From the NCBI RefSeq assembly GCF_042665525.1, contig NZ_JBHTCQ010000002.1, positions 682,001-746,000 of the forward strand: a stretch of 64,000 nucleotides of DNA. The letters are read 5' to 3'. This document shows, piece by piece, positions 36,305 to 45,351 of the stretch. The notes beneath the pieces are model-generated. The model was not told the origin of the DNA. It made no database searches and saw nothing but the letters and a program-made list of their open reading frames with translations. Position 1 is the first letter of the stretch; each line of letters begins with the position of its first letter. The position numbers and the translations under genes were made by a program. This DNA is from Allobogoriella alba. GTDB taxonomy: Bacteria; Actinomycetota; Actinomycetes; Actinomycetales; Actinomycetaceae.

Positions 36305-37246
36305 GTGCCACCCACTCGCCGTAGCAGGCGTCCGGTCGTGCGTTCCCTCGCCCTCACGGGCGTGGTGTCGCTCGCTGCGGCGGCGTGCGCGCCCGCCGAC
36401 CAGTTCCCGAGCGAACCGGGCGGCGGCGTCGACGTCGGCTTCCTGCCGACGGAGCGCGGCATGACCGACCGGACCGACGCGCTGATCGACCTGTGGAACG
36501 GCTCCTGGATCGCGGCGCTCGTCGTCGGCGTGATCGTCTGGGGCCTGACGATCTGGTGCGTGGTGGCCTACCGGAAGCGCAAGAACGACAGGCAGCTCCC
36601 GGTGCAGCTGCGCTACCACGTGCCGCTCGAGCTGCTGTACACGCTGGTGCCGCTGCTCATGGTCGGCGTCCTGTTCTACTTCTCCTCGGGCGTCACCAAC
36701 GACTTCCAGCGCGTCGGCCAGAACGAGGCCGCCGGCGTCGACAGCAACGCCTACGTGTCGGTCCCCGCCGAGGACACCGAGGCGGACCTCGCCATCGAGG
36801 TGTACGGCAAGCAGTGGAGCTGGGACTTCAACTACGTCACGGACGGGGTGTACTCCTCGGGCGACCGCGTCGAGCTCACCGGCGAGCCCGGACCGGAGGA
36901 GACGCTCCCGACGCTGTACCTGCCCGTCGGTGAGACGGTGACGTTCACCCTGCACACCCGCGACGTCGCCCACTCCTTCTGGATCCCTGCCTTCCTGTAC
37001 AAGATGGACCTCCTCCCCGGCCGGGTGAACACCTTCCAGGTCACCCCGCAGGTGGAGGGGACGTACTCGGGCAAGTGCGCCGAGCTGTGCGGCGAGTACC
37101 ACTCCGAGATGCTGTTCAACGTCGAGGTCGTCGACCGTGCGACCTACGACGCCCGCATGCAGGAGCTCCGCGACGCCGGCCAGACGGGCCGGATCGGCGA
37201 CGAGCTCAACCGCCAGTACCTCGTGACGCAGGAGGACGAGCACTGA
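36305..37246 (+). CDS. ctaC: Cytochrome c oxidase subunit II
   Basis: Electron-entry subunit of the aa3 oxidase. The 313-residue protein has a lipoprotein-type signal (LAAAACAP), two membrane helices (SWIAALVVGVIVWGLTIWCV and ELLYTLVPLLMVGVLFYF), then the cupredoxin domain. The CuA site is intact: HSFWIPAFLYKMD and CAELCGEYHSEM. YGKQWSWDFNY is the aromatic electron-entry patch. No fused cytochrome c domain, as expected where QcrC is diheme. GTG start with GGAAGG about nine bases upstream. Its TGA shares a base with the ATG of ctaD. Confidence 0.96.
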   Translation: MPPTRRSRRPVVRSLALTGVVSLAAAACAPADQFPSEPGGGVDVGFLPTERGMTDRTDALIDLWNGSWIAALVVGVIVWGLTIWCVVAYRKRKNDRQLPVQLRYHVPLELLYTLVPLLMVGVLFYFSSGVTNDFQRVGQNEAAGVDSNAYVSVPAEDTEADLAIEVYGKQWSWDFNYVTDGVYSSGDRVELTGEPGPEETLPTLYLPVGETVTFTLHTRDVAHSFWIPAFLYKMDLLPGRVNTFQVTPQVEGTYSGKCAELCGEYHSEMLFNVEVVDRATYDARMQELRDAGQTGRIGDELNRQYLVTQEDEH

Positions 37247-39021
37247 TGGCGACCACCTCCGCACTGCGCCCCGAGACGATCCCTGGCCTGCGTCCCCAGC
37301 GTCAGAGCCTCGGCAAGAAGCTCGTCGGCTGGATGACGACGACCGACCACAAGGTCATCGGCAACCTCTACACGACGACGTCGTTCGTGTTCTTCATGAT
37401 CGGCGGCGTGCTCGCGCTGCTGATGCGTGCCGAGCTCTTCGAGCCGGGGATGCTGCTGCAGTCGAAGGAGCAGTACAACCAGTACTTCACGATGCACGGC
37501 ACGATCATGATGCTGCTGTTCGCGACGCCGCTGTTCTCGGCGTTCGCCAACGCGCTCGTGCCGCTGCAGATCGGCGCACCGGACGTCGCGTTCCCGCGCC
37601 TGAACGCGTTCTCGTACTGGCTGTTCTTCTTCGGCGGCCTGCTCGTCGTGGGCGGGTTCCTCACCCCCAAGGGGGCCGCGAGCTTCGGGTGGACGGCCTA
37701 CACGCCGTTGTCCAACGTGGTCTTCTCACCCGGTCTCGGGGGAGACCTGTGGGTGCTCGGGCTGGCGATGACAGGTTTCGCGACGATCTTCGGGTCGGTG
37801 AACTTCGCGACGACGATCATCACCATGCGCGCACCCGGCATGACGATGTTCCGGATGCCGATCTTCACCTGGAACGTCCTCATCACGTCGATCCTGGCGC
37901 TCATGGCGTTCCCGGTCCTCGCGGCCGCGCTCTTCGGCCTCGCGATCGACCGCCTGATGGGCGGCCAGATCTTCAACCCCGAGGCAGGCGGCTCGCTGCT
38001 GTGGCAGCACCTGTTCTGGTTCTTCGGGCACCCCGAGGTCTACATCATCGCCCTGCCGTTCTTCGGCATCATCTCCGAGGTCATCCCGGTCTTCTCGCGC
38101 AAGCCGCTGTTCGGCTACAAGAGCCTCGTCTTCGCCACCATCGCCATCGCGGCCCTGTCCGTGACCGTGTGGGCGCACCACATGTTCCCGACCGGCGGGG
38201 TGATGCTCGCGTTCTTCTCGCTGATGACGATGCTCATCGCGGTCCCGACCGGCGTGAAGTTCTTCAACTGGATCGGCACCATGTGGCGGGGGAAGATCAC
38301 CTTCGAGACGCCGATGCTGTACTCGCTCGGCTTCCTGGTGACGTTCCTCTTCGGCGGCCTGACGGGCATCGTGCTGTCCAGCCCGGCGATGGACTTCCAC
38401 GTCCACGACACCTACTTCGTGGTGGGCCACTTCCACTACGTCGTCTTCGGGACCGTGGTGTTCGCGATGTACGCCGGCTTCTTCTTCTGGTGGCCCAAGT
38501 GGACGGGCCGGATGCTGGACGAGCGGCTCGGGAAGATCCAGTTCTGGATCCTCTTCATCGGCTTCCACACCACGTTCCTGGTGCAGCACTGGCTCGGCGT
38601 GCAGGGCATGCCCCGTCGCTACGCCGACTACATGGTCGAGGACGGCTTCACGCTGTACAACCAGATCTCCACGATCGGCGCGGTCCTCATCGCGATCTCC
38701 ACGCTGCCGTTCCTGTGGAACGTGTACAAGACCATGCGTGGCCCTCGTACGGTGTTCGTCGATGACCCCTGGGGCTTCGGCAACTCGCTCGAGTGGGCGA
38801 CCGGTTCCCCGGTGCCGCGCCACAACTTCACCTCGCTGCCGCGCATCCGGTCCGAGCGCCCCGCCTTCGACCTGCACCACCCCGAGGTGGCGGCCATGGA
38901 CCAGGCCGAGCCGAACCGCGACCTGCTCGACGCCGCCTACGCCGGCGCGCCCCGCACCGGGCGGGACCAGGTGGTCGAGGAGCGCCAGCAGCGCAACGAC
39001 CAGGAAGGTGACCAGCGATGA
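37246..39021 (+). CDS. ctaD: Cytochrome c oxidase subunit I
   Basis: Catalytic subunit with heme a, heme a3 and CuB. The 591-residue protein has twelve helices. His ligands are in TMHGTIMMLLFATP, WFFGHPEVYIIALPFFG (His and the cross-linked Tyr), WAHHMFPTG (CuB His pair) and FVVGHFHYVVFGTVV (heme ligands). The K- and D-channel segments look intact. The C-terminal 80 residues are hydrophilic. It overlaps ctaC by one base (TGATG) and ctaF by four (ATGA), so the three are translated from one transcript. Confidence 0.97.
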   Translation: MATTSALRPETIPGLRPQRQSLGKKLVGWMTTTDHKVIGNLYTTTSFVFFMIGGVLALLMRAELFEPGMLLQSKEQYNQYFTMHGTIMMLLFATPLFSAFANALVPLQIGAPDVAFPRLNAFSYWLFFFGGLLVVGGFLTPKGAASFGWTAYTPLSNVVFSPGLGGDLWVLGLAMTGFATIFGSVNFATTIITMRAPGMTMFRMPIFTWNVLITSILALMAFPVLAAALFGLAIDRLMGGQIFNPEAGGSLLWQHLFWFFGHPEVYIIALPFFGIISEVIPVFSRKPLFGYKSLVFATIAIAALSVTVWAHHMFPTGGVMLAFFSLMTMLIAVPTGVKFFNWIGTMWRGKITFETPMLYSLGFLVTFLFGGLTGIVLSSPAMDFHVHDTYFVVGHFHYVVFGTVVFAMYAGFFFWWPKWTGRMLDERLGKIQFWILFIGFHTTFLVQHWLGVQGMPRRYADYMVEDGFTLYNQISTIGAVLIAISTLPFLWNVYKTMRGPRTVFVDDPWGFGNSLEWATGSPVPRHNFTSLPRIRSERPAFDLHHPEVAAMDQAEPNRDLLDAAYAGAPRTGRDQVVEERQQRNDQEGDQR

Positions 39022-39467
39022 GCCGCGACTCTCAGCAGTCCCACGAGACCGAGCGACCCAGCAAGCCGCTCGCCATCGAGGCCTGGCTGTTCCTCGCCGG
39101 CGTGTTCGCCTTCATCCCGGTCGCCGTCATCTACGGGTTCGTGGCGGACTGGGAGCCGGTCGGCACCACCGGCCTGTTCCTGCTCGCGGCCCTCTCTGCG
39201 TTGGCCGGCGGCTACCTGTGGATCACCGGGCGGCGCATCGACATGCGGCCCGAGGACAACCCGACGGCGGACATCGACGAGCGCGCCGGAGAGGTGGGCG
39301 TGTTCTCCCCGCACAGCTGGTGGCCGCTGGTGCTGGGCATCGCCACGACGCTCGGCTTCCTGGGCCTGGCCATCGGCTGGTGGATGGTCGGCCTCGGGAT
39401 GTTCATCGGCCTCGTCGGCCTGGTGGGCCTGCTCTTCGAGTTCTACCGCGGTCAGCACGCCCACTGA
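39018..39467 (+). CDS. ctaF: Cytochrome c oxidase subunit IV
   Basis: A 149-residue actinobacterial subunit IV with four helices (WLFLAGVFAFIPVAVIYGFV, TTGLFLLAALSALAGGYLW, and two near the C-terminus) and the conserved RRIDMRPEDNPTADIDERAGEVGVFSPHSWWP loop in the middle. It stabilises the aa3 oxidase. The start overlaps the ctaD stop by four bases. A small hairpin follows before the convergent permease gene. Confidence 0.93.
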   Translation: MSRDSQQSHETERPSKPLAIEAWLFLAGVFAFIPVAVIYGFVADWEPVGTTGLFLLAALSALAGGYLWITGRRIDMRPEDNPTADIDERAGEVGVFSPHSWWPLVLGIATTLGFLGLAIGWWMVGLGMFIGLVGLVGLLFEFYRGQHAH

Positions 39468-39476
39468 TCCGCCGTC

Positions 39477-39491
39477 CGGGCCGCGGGCCCG
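39477..39491. terminator. Short hairpin between ctaF and the ABC permease
   Basis: CGGGCC, loop GCG, GGCCCG, filling most of the 24-base gap between two convergent genes. The stem is only six pairs. Confidence 0.35.
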
Positions 39492-40358
39492 TCAGCCCTT
39501 CACGGCGCCTTCGGTGAGACCGCCCCGCCAGTAGCGCTGGAGCACCAGCATGAGGATGGCGAGCGGCACGATGCTGAGCAGCGCGCCACCGATCGTCAGC
39601 TGGAAGAACTGGGGCAACCGGTCGGTCTGCGCGAGCCAGGTGTCCAGGCCGAGGGTGATCGGGTAGAGCTCCTCGTCCGCGAGCATCACCAGCGGCAGGA
39701 AGTAGTTGTTCCAGATCGCCACGAACTGGAAGAGGAACACCGTCACGAGGGCGGGCGCCAGCTGCCGCAGGACCAGCGTGTGGAAGATCCGCAGCTCCCC
39801 GGCGCCGTCGAGCCGCCCGGACTCCAGCATCGAGTCCGGGATGGCGGCCTGCGCGTAGATGCGGGCCAGGAACATCCCGAACGGTGAGATCAGCGACGGG
39901 ATCAGCACCGCCCAGTAGGTGTTGGTGATCCCGACCGCGCTGAAGACGAAGAACAGCGGCAGCGCGGTGGCCGTTCCCGGCACCAGGACGCCGCCCAGCA
40001 CCAGGCCGAACACGGTCTCCCGCCCACGGAACCGGTACTTCGCCAGCGCGTAGCCGGCGGCCGCGGCGAAGTACGTCGCCACGAGCGCGCCGACGCCCGA
40101 GTAGAGCAGCGAGTTGCCCGCCCACCGGACGAAGACGCCCTCGTTGACGGTCAGCACGTCCCGGAGGTTCTCCAGCAGCTGGAACTCCGGCCCGAACCAG
40201 AAGCCGTTTGTCGAGAAGAGCGCGTCGCTCGACTTCGTCGCGTTCACCACCACCCAGTAGGCGGGAACGACGAAGTAGATGGCGACGAGCGTCAGGATCG
40301 AGGTGACCAGGATCTTGGTGGACGCCTTCGCCCCGGCGGTCCGGTTCTCGGCGCTCAT
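39492..40358 (-). CDS. Carbohydrate ABC transporter permease (MalG type)
   Basis: A 288-residue inner-membrane permease with six helices. The EAA loop that docks the ATPase reads IPDSMLESGRLDGAGELRIF (normally EAAxxDGA). The C-terminal sequence LLSIVPLAILMLVLQRYWRGGLTEGAVKG is typical of the CUT1 family. ATG at 40358 overlaps the upstream permease stop by four bases. It is last in a three-gene uptake operon; the matching ATPase is not encoded here, so a shared MsiK-like ATPase is inferred. Confidence 0.92.
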   Translation of the reverse strand: MSAENRTAGAKASTKILVTSILTLVAIYFVVPAYWVVVNATKSSDALFSTNGFWFGPEFQLLENLRDVLTVNEGVFVRWAGNSLLYSGVGALVATYFAAAAGYALAKYRFRGRETVFGLVLGGVLVPGTATALPLFFVFSAVGITNTYWAVLIPSLISPFGMFLARIYAQAAIPDSMLESGRLDGAGELRIFHTLVLRQLAPALVTVFLFQFVAIWNNYFLPLVMLADEELYPITLGLDTWLAQTDRLPQFFQLTIGGALLSIVPLAILMLVLQRYWRGGLTEGAVKG

Positions 40359-41236
40359 CGGCGGCCCCCTCTCGACGCCAGCGCAAGCGTGACGAACGAC
40401 AGCACGAACGCCGCGACCGCGATGATCACGGCCTGGGCCGCGGCCACCCCGAACTCGTTGTACTGGAACGCGTAGGTGTACGCGGAGAGGTTCGGCGTGT
40501 ACTCGCTGTCGATGCCGGAGGAGAGCGGGGCGAGCACCCGCGGCTCGGCGAAGAGCTGGAGCGTGCCGATGATGGAGAAGATGACGGTCAGCAGCACCGC
40601 GGGCCGGATCAGCGGGAGCTGGATGGACATCGCGACGCGGAACGCACCCGCGCCGTCGATGCGCGCCGCCTCGTACACCTCGGTCGGCACCGACTTCAGC
40701 TGCGCGATGATGATGAGCATGTTGTAGCCGGTGTACGTCCAGGTGACGATGTTCGCGATGCTCCAGAGCACGAGCTCCGGCGCCAGGAAGTCGACCTGGA
40801 TCCCGACCATCCCGAGCACGTCGATGATCGGGCTGAGCCCGGGGATGTAGAGGAAGGACCACAGGATCGTGGCGATGACGCCGGGGATCCCGTAGGGGAG
40901 GAAGTACGCCGTCCGGAACAGCCCCGGCCACCGCGCGGACGCGCTCTCCAGCAGGAGCGCCAGGACCGTGGCGGCGACGATCATCACGGTCACCTGCACG
41001 ACCCCGAACAGGATCATGCGCCAGATGGAGGCGATGAAGTTCTCGTTCGCCAGAGCGGTCAGGTAGTTCTCGAACCCGGCGAAACGGGTGGTGACACCGT
41101 CCTCGCCGAGCAGACCGCTGCGCTCCACCGTCAGCAGGCTCTGCCAGACGGCGATCGCGATCGGGATCACGTAGCAGATGACGAACAGGACCAGGAAGGG
41201 CGAGAGCAGGAGCCAGGGCGCCGCGCGGTGCCTCAC
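40355..41236 (-). CDS. Carbohydrate ABC transporter permease (MalF type)
   Basis: A 293-residue permease with six helices; the EAA loop reads VPTEVYEAARIDGAGAFRVA. SPFLVLFVICYVIPIAIAVWQSL at the start and TAYFLPYGIPGVIATILWSFLY in the middle are typical of CUT1 sugar permeases. GTG start overlaps the stop of the binding-protein gene by four bases (GTGA), giving tight coupling. Substrate is probably an oligosaccharide, not defined by sequence. Confidence 0.93.
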   Translation of the reverse strand: MRHRAAPWLLLSPFLVLFVICYVIPIAIAVWQSLLTVERSGLLGEDGVTTRFAGFENYLTALANENFIASIWRMILFGVVQVTVMIVAATVLALLLESASARWPGLFRTAYFLPYGIPGVIATILWSFLYIPGLSPIIDVLGMVGIQVDFLAPELVLWSIANIVTWTYTGYNMLIIIAQLKSVPTEVYEAARIDGAGAFRVAMSIQLPLIRPAVLLTVIFSIIGTLQLFAEPRVLAPLSSGIDSEYTPNLSAYTYAFQYNEFGVAAAQAVIIAVAAFVLSFVTLALASRGGRR

Positions 41237-42621
41237 GAGGCCACCTCCGCGTCGAGACCCACGTCCCGCATGATCCGCAGCACCTCGTTCTGCGCCCGGG
41301 GGAAGAAGTCCACCAGCGGGGCGCCGCCCGTGACCCGGGCCCGCATGCCGTCACCGAGGATGTTGTTGAGCCGCTGGGTCATCGGAGGCCACACCCAGTC
41401 CAGGTTCTGCCCTTCCGCCATCGGCTGGATGACCTCCTCGTTGTAGCTCTGGCCGCTGAAGAACTCCGAGGGCTGCTCCCGGACGGCGCCGATGTAGTCG
41501 GCGGCCGGGGACCAGCCGATCCCCGAGAACTCGACCATGGCGTCGATGCCTGCCGGGTCCGTGCACATCCAGACGAGGAACTCCAGGGCCTCGGCCGGGT
41601 GCTCGGAATGGGCCATCACCGCGGCGCTGGAGCCGCCGAGCATGGCCGAGGCGAAGCCCATGTCCTCCCACCGGGGCATGGGGGCGACGGCCCAGCGGCC
41701 GGCGCCGTCGGGGACGCCCTCGATGAGGGCGTCCCCCCACGATCCGCCCGTGTAGGACAGGATCTGGTTCTGGCCCGCGGCCGCCATCCACGGCGTGGTG
41801 AACGGGCCGTAGCCGGTGCCGACGAGCTCGTCCGCGATGACGCCGTCCCAGAACTCCGCGACCTCGAGCGTCGCGTCGCCGGCCATGTCGATGATCCAGC
41901 CGTCCCCCTCCGGGCGGAACCACTGCGCGCCGGCCTGCATCGCCACGAAGACCGGGAACGAACCGTCGCCCGGGTCGAGGGTCGCGATCCAGCGGCTATT
42001 CCCGGAGCCCTTGACCTCCTGCGCCAGCTCCCGCCACTCGGGCCAGGTGGCGGGCGGCGCCCCGCCGATCTCCTCGAGCATCTCGCGGTTGTAGAAGAAC
42101 GCGCCGGGACCGGTGTCCTGGGGGATCGCCCAGACCGAGTCACCGACGGCCACCTGGGACCAGGCACCGGGATCGAACGCGGACTCGTGGTCGGCCGCCC
42201 CGTACCGGCTGAGCTCGACGAGGGCACCCGCGAGGGCGAACTCGGGGACGCTGCGCAGCTCGACCTGTGCGATGTCCGGACCGCCGCCCGCCGCGACGGC
42301 GGACAGGATCTTCGCGTAGCCGCCACCGTCGCCGCCGGGGATCCATGCGGCCTCCACACGGATGCGGTCCTGGGTGTCGTTGAAGATGTCGCAGACCCGC
42401 TGCAGATCCTTCAGCCAGGCCCAGTAGGTGAGGGTGACGGGTCCGTCGGCCGGGGCGATCGTGGGAGCGGCGTTGACGTTCTCGCCGGCTGCCATGGCTC
42501 CGCAGCCGGCGACGGATGCCAGGCCGAGCGCGCTGCTGCCGAGCAGGAAGCCCCGGCGGGTCAGCCCCGGGCCGGGGGGCCTCATCGAGGCGCGCGCACG
42601 ATCCGGACGGGGCTCGACCAT
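41233..42621 (-). CDS. Extracellular sugar-binding lipoprotein of ABC transporter
   Basis: A 462-residue family 1 solute-binding protein. The N-terminus has a twin-arginine-like TRRGFLLG followed by a hydrophobic stretch and lipobox SVAGC (Cys near residue 40), so it is probably a Tat- or Sec-exported lipoprotein. The mature domain has TYWAWLKDLQRVCDIFND, GPDIAQVELRSVPEFALAGAL, AIPQDTGPGAFFYN and the C-terminal MRDVGLDAEV. It delivers sugar to the two permeases downstream. ATG with GGAGGA about eight bases upstream. No LacI/ROK regulator or glycosidase adjoins it. Confidence 0.92.
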   Translation of the reverse strand: MVEPRPDRARASMRPPGPGLTRRGFLLGSSALGLASVAGCGAMAAGENVNAAPTIAPADGPVTLTYWAWLKDLQRVCDIFNDTQDRIRVEAAWIPGGDGGGYAKILSAVAAGGGPDIAQVELRSVPEFALAGALVELSRYGAADHESAFDPGAWSQVAVGDSVWAIPQDTGPGAFFYNREMLEEIGGAPPATWPEWRELAQEVKGSGNSRWIATLDPGDGSFPVFVAMQAGAQWFRPEGDGWIIDMAGDATLEVAEFWDGVIADELVGTGYGPFTTPWMAAAGQNQILSYTGGSWGDALIEGVPDGAGRWAVAPMPRWEDMGFASAMLGGSSAAVMAHSEHPAEALEFLVWMCTDPAGIDAMVEFSGIGWSPAADYIGAVREQPSEFFSGQSYNEEVIQPMAEGQNLDWVWPPMTQRLNNILGDGMRARVTGGAPLVDFFPRAQNEVLRIMRDVGLDAEVAS

Positions 42622-42663
42622 CCTTGGTCCTCCTCGAGCAGGCGGCTAGCCGATCGTTCGCCG

Positions 42664-42669
42664 AATATA
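42664..42669 (-). promoter_or_regulatory. Possible -10 of the sugar ABC operon
   Basis: TATATT on the minus strand, about 43 bases before the start codon, stands out in very G+C-rich surroundings. A -35 match is poor. Confidence 0.35.
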
Positions 42670-42730
42670 GCGACGGCACGGGTCCGTTCCGCGCTTCCGC
42701 TGCTCTTCCGCGCGTCGCCCGGACGCACGA

Positions 42731-42757
42731 GGGCCCCGGGCGAACCGCCCGGGGCCC
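42731..42757 (-). terminator. Terminator after sodA
   Basis: GGGCCCCGGGCG, loop AAC, CGCCCGGGGCCC: a perfect 12-bp stem beginning 13 bases after the sodA stop. It also insulates the ABC operon promoter downstream. Confidence 0.75.
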
Positions 42758-42769
42758 GATGGCCGTGTG

Positions 42770-43396
42770 TCAGGCCGGGACGATGAGGCCGGGGGCCTGC
42801 GCGGTGGCCTTCGTCAGGCGAGCCGCGACGTCCTGCCAGTTCACGATGTTCCAGAACGCCTTGACGTAGTCCGCCTTGACGTTGAGGTAGTCGAGGTAGA
42901 AGGCGTGCTCCCACATGTCGAGCTGCAGGAGCGGGATGGTGCCGACCGGCACGTTGTTCTGCTGGTCGTACATCTGGAAGATCACCAGCCTGCCCGCGAC
43001 GGAGTCGTAGGCGAGGACGGACCAGCCGGACCCCTGGATGGAGGTCGCGTTGGCGGTGAAGTGGTTCTTGAAGCCGTCGAAGGAGCCGAAGGAGTCCTTG
43101 ATGGCCTCGGCCACCTCGCCCTCCGGCTCGCCGCCGCCGTCGGGGGAGAGGTTGTTCCAGAAGATCGTGTGGTTGACGTGGCCACCCAGGTTGAACGCGA
43201 GGTTCTTCTCGAACAGGTTGACGGCGGACAGGTCACCAGACTCCCGCGCCCCGGCCAGCTTCTCCAGGGCCGCGTTCGCACCGTCGACGTAGGTCTTGTG
43301 GTGCTTGTCGTGGTGCAGCTCCATGATCTTGCCGCTGATGTGCGGCTCGAGAGCGCTGTAGTCGTAGGGAAGGTCGGGCAGCGTGTACACGGCCAT
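42770..43396 (-). CDS. sodA: Superoxide dismutase, Mn/Fe family (Mn-type residues)
   Basis: Converts superoxide to peroxide and oxygen. The 208-residue protein has the four metal ligands: LHHDKHHKTYV (His28), GGHVNHTIFW (His), LQLDMWEHAFYLDY (Asp and His). The GGHVNH context and Gln in IQGSGW favour manganese over iron, but metal use in actinobacteria varies. SD GAGGAGG precedes the ATG. It is a single gene between the sugar ABC operon and qcrB, flanked by a strong terminator. Confidence 0.95.
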   Translation of the reverse strand: MAVYTLPDLPYDYSALEPHISGKIMELHHDKHHKTYVDGANAALEKLAGARESGDLSAVNLFEKNLAFNLGGHVNHTIFWNNLSPDGGGEPEGEVAEAIKDSFGSFDGFKNHFTANATSIQGSGWSVLAYDSVAGRLVIFQMYDQQNNVPVGTIPLLQLDMWEHAFYLDYLNVKADYVKAFWNIVNWQDVAARLTKATAQAPGLIVPA

Positions 43397-43472
43397 GTGT
43401 CCTCCTCAAGGATCGGGCGGCGGGTGCCGCGTATCGGTCGGTCCGCAGCAGCAGGACCGCTCGTCAGTCCCA

Positions 43473-43483
43473 ACCTATTAGGT
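43473..43483. promoter_or_regulatory. Palindrome upstream of sodA
   Basis: ACCTATTAGGT, an 11-base palindrome about 77 bases before the sodA start, in an A+T-richer patch than its surroundings. On the sodA strand it holds a possible -10 (TAGGTT). It is not a standard DtxR box, whose half-sites face the other way. Confidence 0.3.
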
Positions 43484-43524
43484 CGGCCGATGTTCCCGCC
43501 CGTCCAGAGGCTGGACCGGAAGGA

Positions 43525-45351
43525 TCAGTCCCGTTCCTGCCGGGCCAGCGTCGCGATCGAGCCACCCGCGTGCGTGGGCGTCGTCTCCTCGTGGTGCTCG
43601 CCGTCGCCGTCGCCGTCGGAGGAGTACGCCGGGTGCGTGACGTCCAGGGCGCCGCCGTGGACGCCGTCGATGCTGCTGGTCTGCGCAGCCTCGACCTCCG
43701 CCGGCTCGTGGTGGTCGTGGTGCGCCGCCGCCAGCTCGGCCGGTGTCACCGGCTCCACGCGGTCCTCGTAGAAGAACGAGGACAGGCGGCGGCGGACGTT
43801 GTCCAGGCGGTAGCCGGGACGGTCCACGCCGTTCCGGTCGGTCGCCGGGCCGACCTCGATCGGCCGGCGGGCGTCGTGGGCCACGAGGATCCAGCGCTCG
43901 TGGTCGGTGAGCGGCTTGTGGACCTCCATGAAGGCGCCGTTGGCGAGCTGCACCACGCGCCCCGTCTCGTGCCCGTGCAGGGCGAGCTCGCGGTCGCGGC
44001 GCTGCAGCCCGAGGCAGATCCGCTTCGTCAGGACGAACATCAGCACCGGCAGGAGGAAGAACGTGATGCGGAAGAACCAGGTGATGTCGTTGATCGAGAG
44101 GTGGAAGTGCGTGGCGATGAGGTCGTTGGACCCGGCCAGCACCAGGACCCCGAAGGCCACCAGGTAGGCGACGCCGAGCGCGGTGCGCACCGGCGCGTTG
44201 CGGGGACGGTCCAGGACGTGGTGCTCCCGCTGGTCCTTCGTGGCGGCCGCCTCGATGAACGGGTAGAGCGCCAGCAGCGTGAACAGCAGCCCGGGGATGA
44301 TCACACCGGGGATGAGGATGTTCAGCGAGAGGGTGTAGCCGCCGATGACGACCTCCCACCCCGGCATGAGGCGCAGCGCACCCTCGAGGAAGAGCATGTA
44401 CCAGTCCGGCTGGGCGCCCGCGGACACCGGCGAGGGGTCGTACGGGCCGTAGTTCCAGACATTGTTGATGGACATCGTCGCGCCCATGAGCGCGATGAAG
44501 CCGAACACGATGAGGAAGAAGCCCGCCATCTTGGTCACGTACACGGGGAAGGCCGGGTAGCCCACCACGTTGCCGTCGCTGCGGCCGACACCGGGGTACT
44601 GCGTGTGCTTGTGCACCACCATGAGCACGAGGTGCACCGTGACCAGCGCGACGATGAGCGCCGGGATGAGCAGGATGTGGACGGTGAACAGCCGCGGGAT
44701 GATGTGCACACCCGGGAACTCACCGCCGAACAGTCCGTAGCTGACGTACGAGCCGAGGATCGGGATGGCCTTCGCCACGCCGTCGGCGATGCGCAGGCCG
44801 TTGCCCGAGAGCACGTCGTCCGGCAGCGAGTAGCCGGAGAAGCCCGCGGCCAGGCCGAGGATCATCAGGGTGAAGCCGACCAGCCAGTTGATCTCGCGGG
44901 GCTTGCGGAACGCGCCGGTGAAGAAGATCCGGAAGGCGTGCACCACGATCGCGGCCATGAACAGCAGCGCGGCCCAGTGGTGCATCTGCCGCATGAGCAG
45001 ACCGCCGGGAACCTCGAACGACATCCAGACGGTCGAGTAGTACGCGACCGACATCTCCAGGCCCTGATGGCTCTCCGGCAGCGCGTCCTCGGGGTAGTGG
45101 GTGTGCGCCATCGAGGGCTCGAAGAACATGGTGAGGAAGATGCCCGTGAGGATGAGCACCACGAAGCTCCAGAGGGCGATCTCGCCCAGCAGGAACGACC
45201 AGTGCTCCGGAAAGATCTTCCGCCCGATGAACTTGACGGCCTTCGCGACGCCGACGCGGCTGTCCAGGATGTCGGCCGTGGCCTGGACCGGCTTGCCCGG
45301 GCGGTACTCGCCGGACGGCCGGGCGGTCGGGGTGGAGGAGGAGATGCTCAC
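43525..45351 (-). CDS. qcrB: Cytochrome bc1 complex cytochrome b subunit
   Basis: A 608-residue QcrB. Heme b ligands sit in MRQMHHWAALLFMAAIVVHAFR and in FTVHILLIPALIVALVTVHLVL; the Qo-site motif appears as QPDWYMLFLEGALRL, the actinobacterial form of PEWY. The C-terminal 150 residues are hydrophilic and His/Asp/Glu-rich, as in other actinobacteria. GTG start overlaps the qcrA stop by four bases. Part of the ctaE-qcrCAB operon that forms the obligate supercomplex with the aa3 oxidase. Confidence 0.96.
   Translation of the reverse strand: MSISSSTPTARPSGEYRPGKPVQATADILDSRVGVAKAVKFIGRKIFPEHWSFLLGEIALWSFVVLILTGIFLTMFFEPSMAHTHYPEDALPESHQGLEMSVAYYSTVWMSFEVPGGLLMRQMHHWAALLFMAAIVVHAFRIFFTGAFRKPREINWLVGFTLMILGLAAGFSGYSLPDDVLSGNGLRIADGVAKAIPILGSYVSYGLFGGEFPGVHIIPRLFTVHILLIPALIVALVTVHLVLMVVHKHTQYPGVGRSDGNVVGYPAFPVYVTKMAGFFLIVFGFIALMGATMSINNVWNYGPYDPSPVSAGAQPDWYMLFLEGALRLMPGWEVVIGGYTLSLNILIPGVIIPGLLFTLLALYPFIEAAATKDQREHHVLDRPRNAPVRTALGVAYLVAFGVLVLAGSNDLIATHFHLSINDITWFFRITFFLLPVLMFVLTKRICLGLQRRDRELALHGHETGRVVQLANGAFMEVHKPLTDHERWILVAHDARRPIEVGPATDRNGVDRPGYRLDNVRRRLSSFFYEDRVEPVTPAELAAAHHDHHEPAEVEAAQTSSIDGVHGGALDVTHPAYSSDGDGDGEHHEETTPTHAGGSIATLARQERD

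Noticed and set aside
39492..43396. The ABC-sodA block as a genomic island
   Set aside because: Base composition looks like the flanks and no integrase, tRNA or attachment repeat is present; it is reported only as an unusual placement.
43473..43483. DtxR/IdeR iron box upstream of sodA
   Set aside because: The half-sites are inverted relative to the TTAGG...CCTAA consensus, so it is listed only as an unidentified palindrome.
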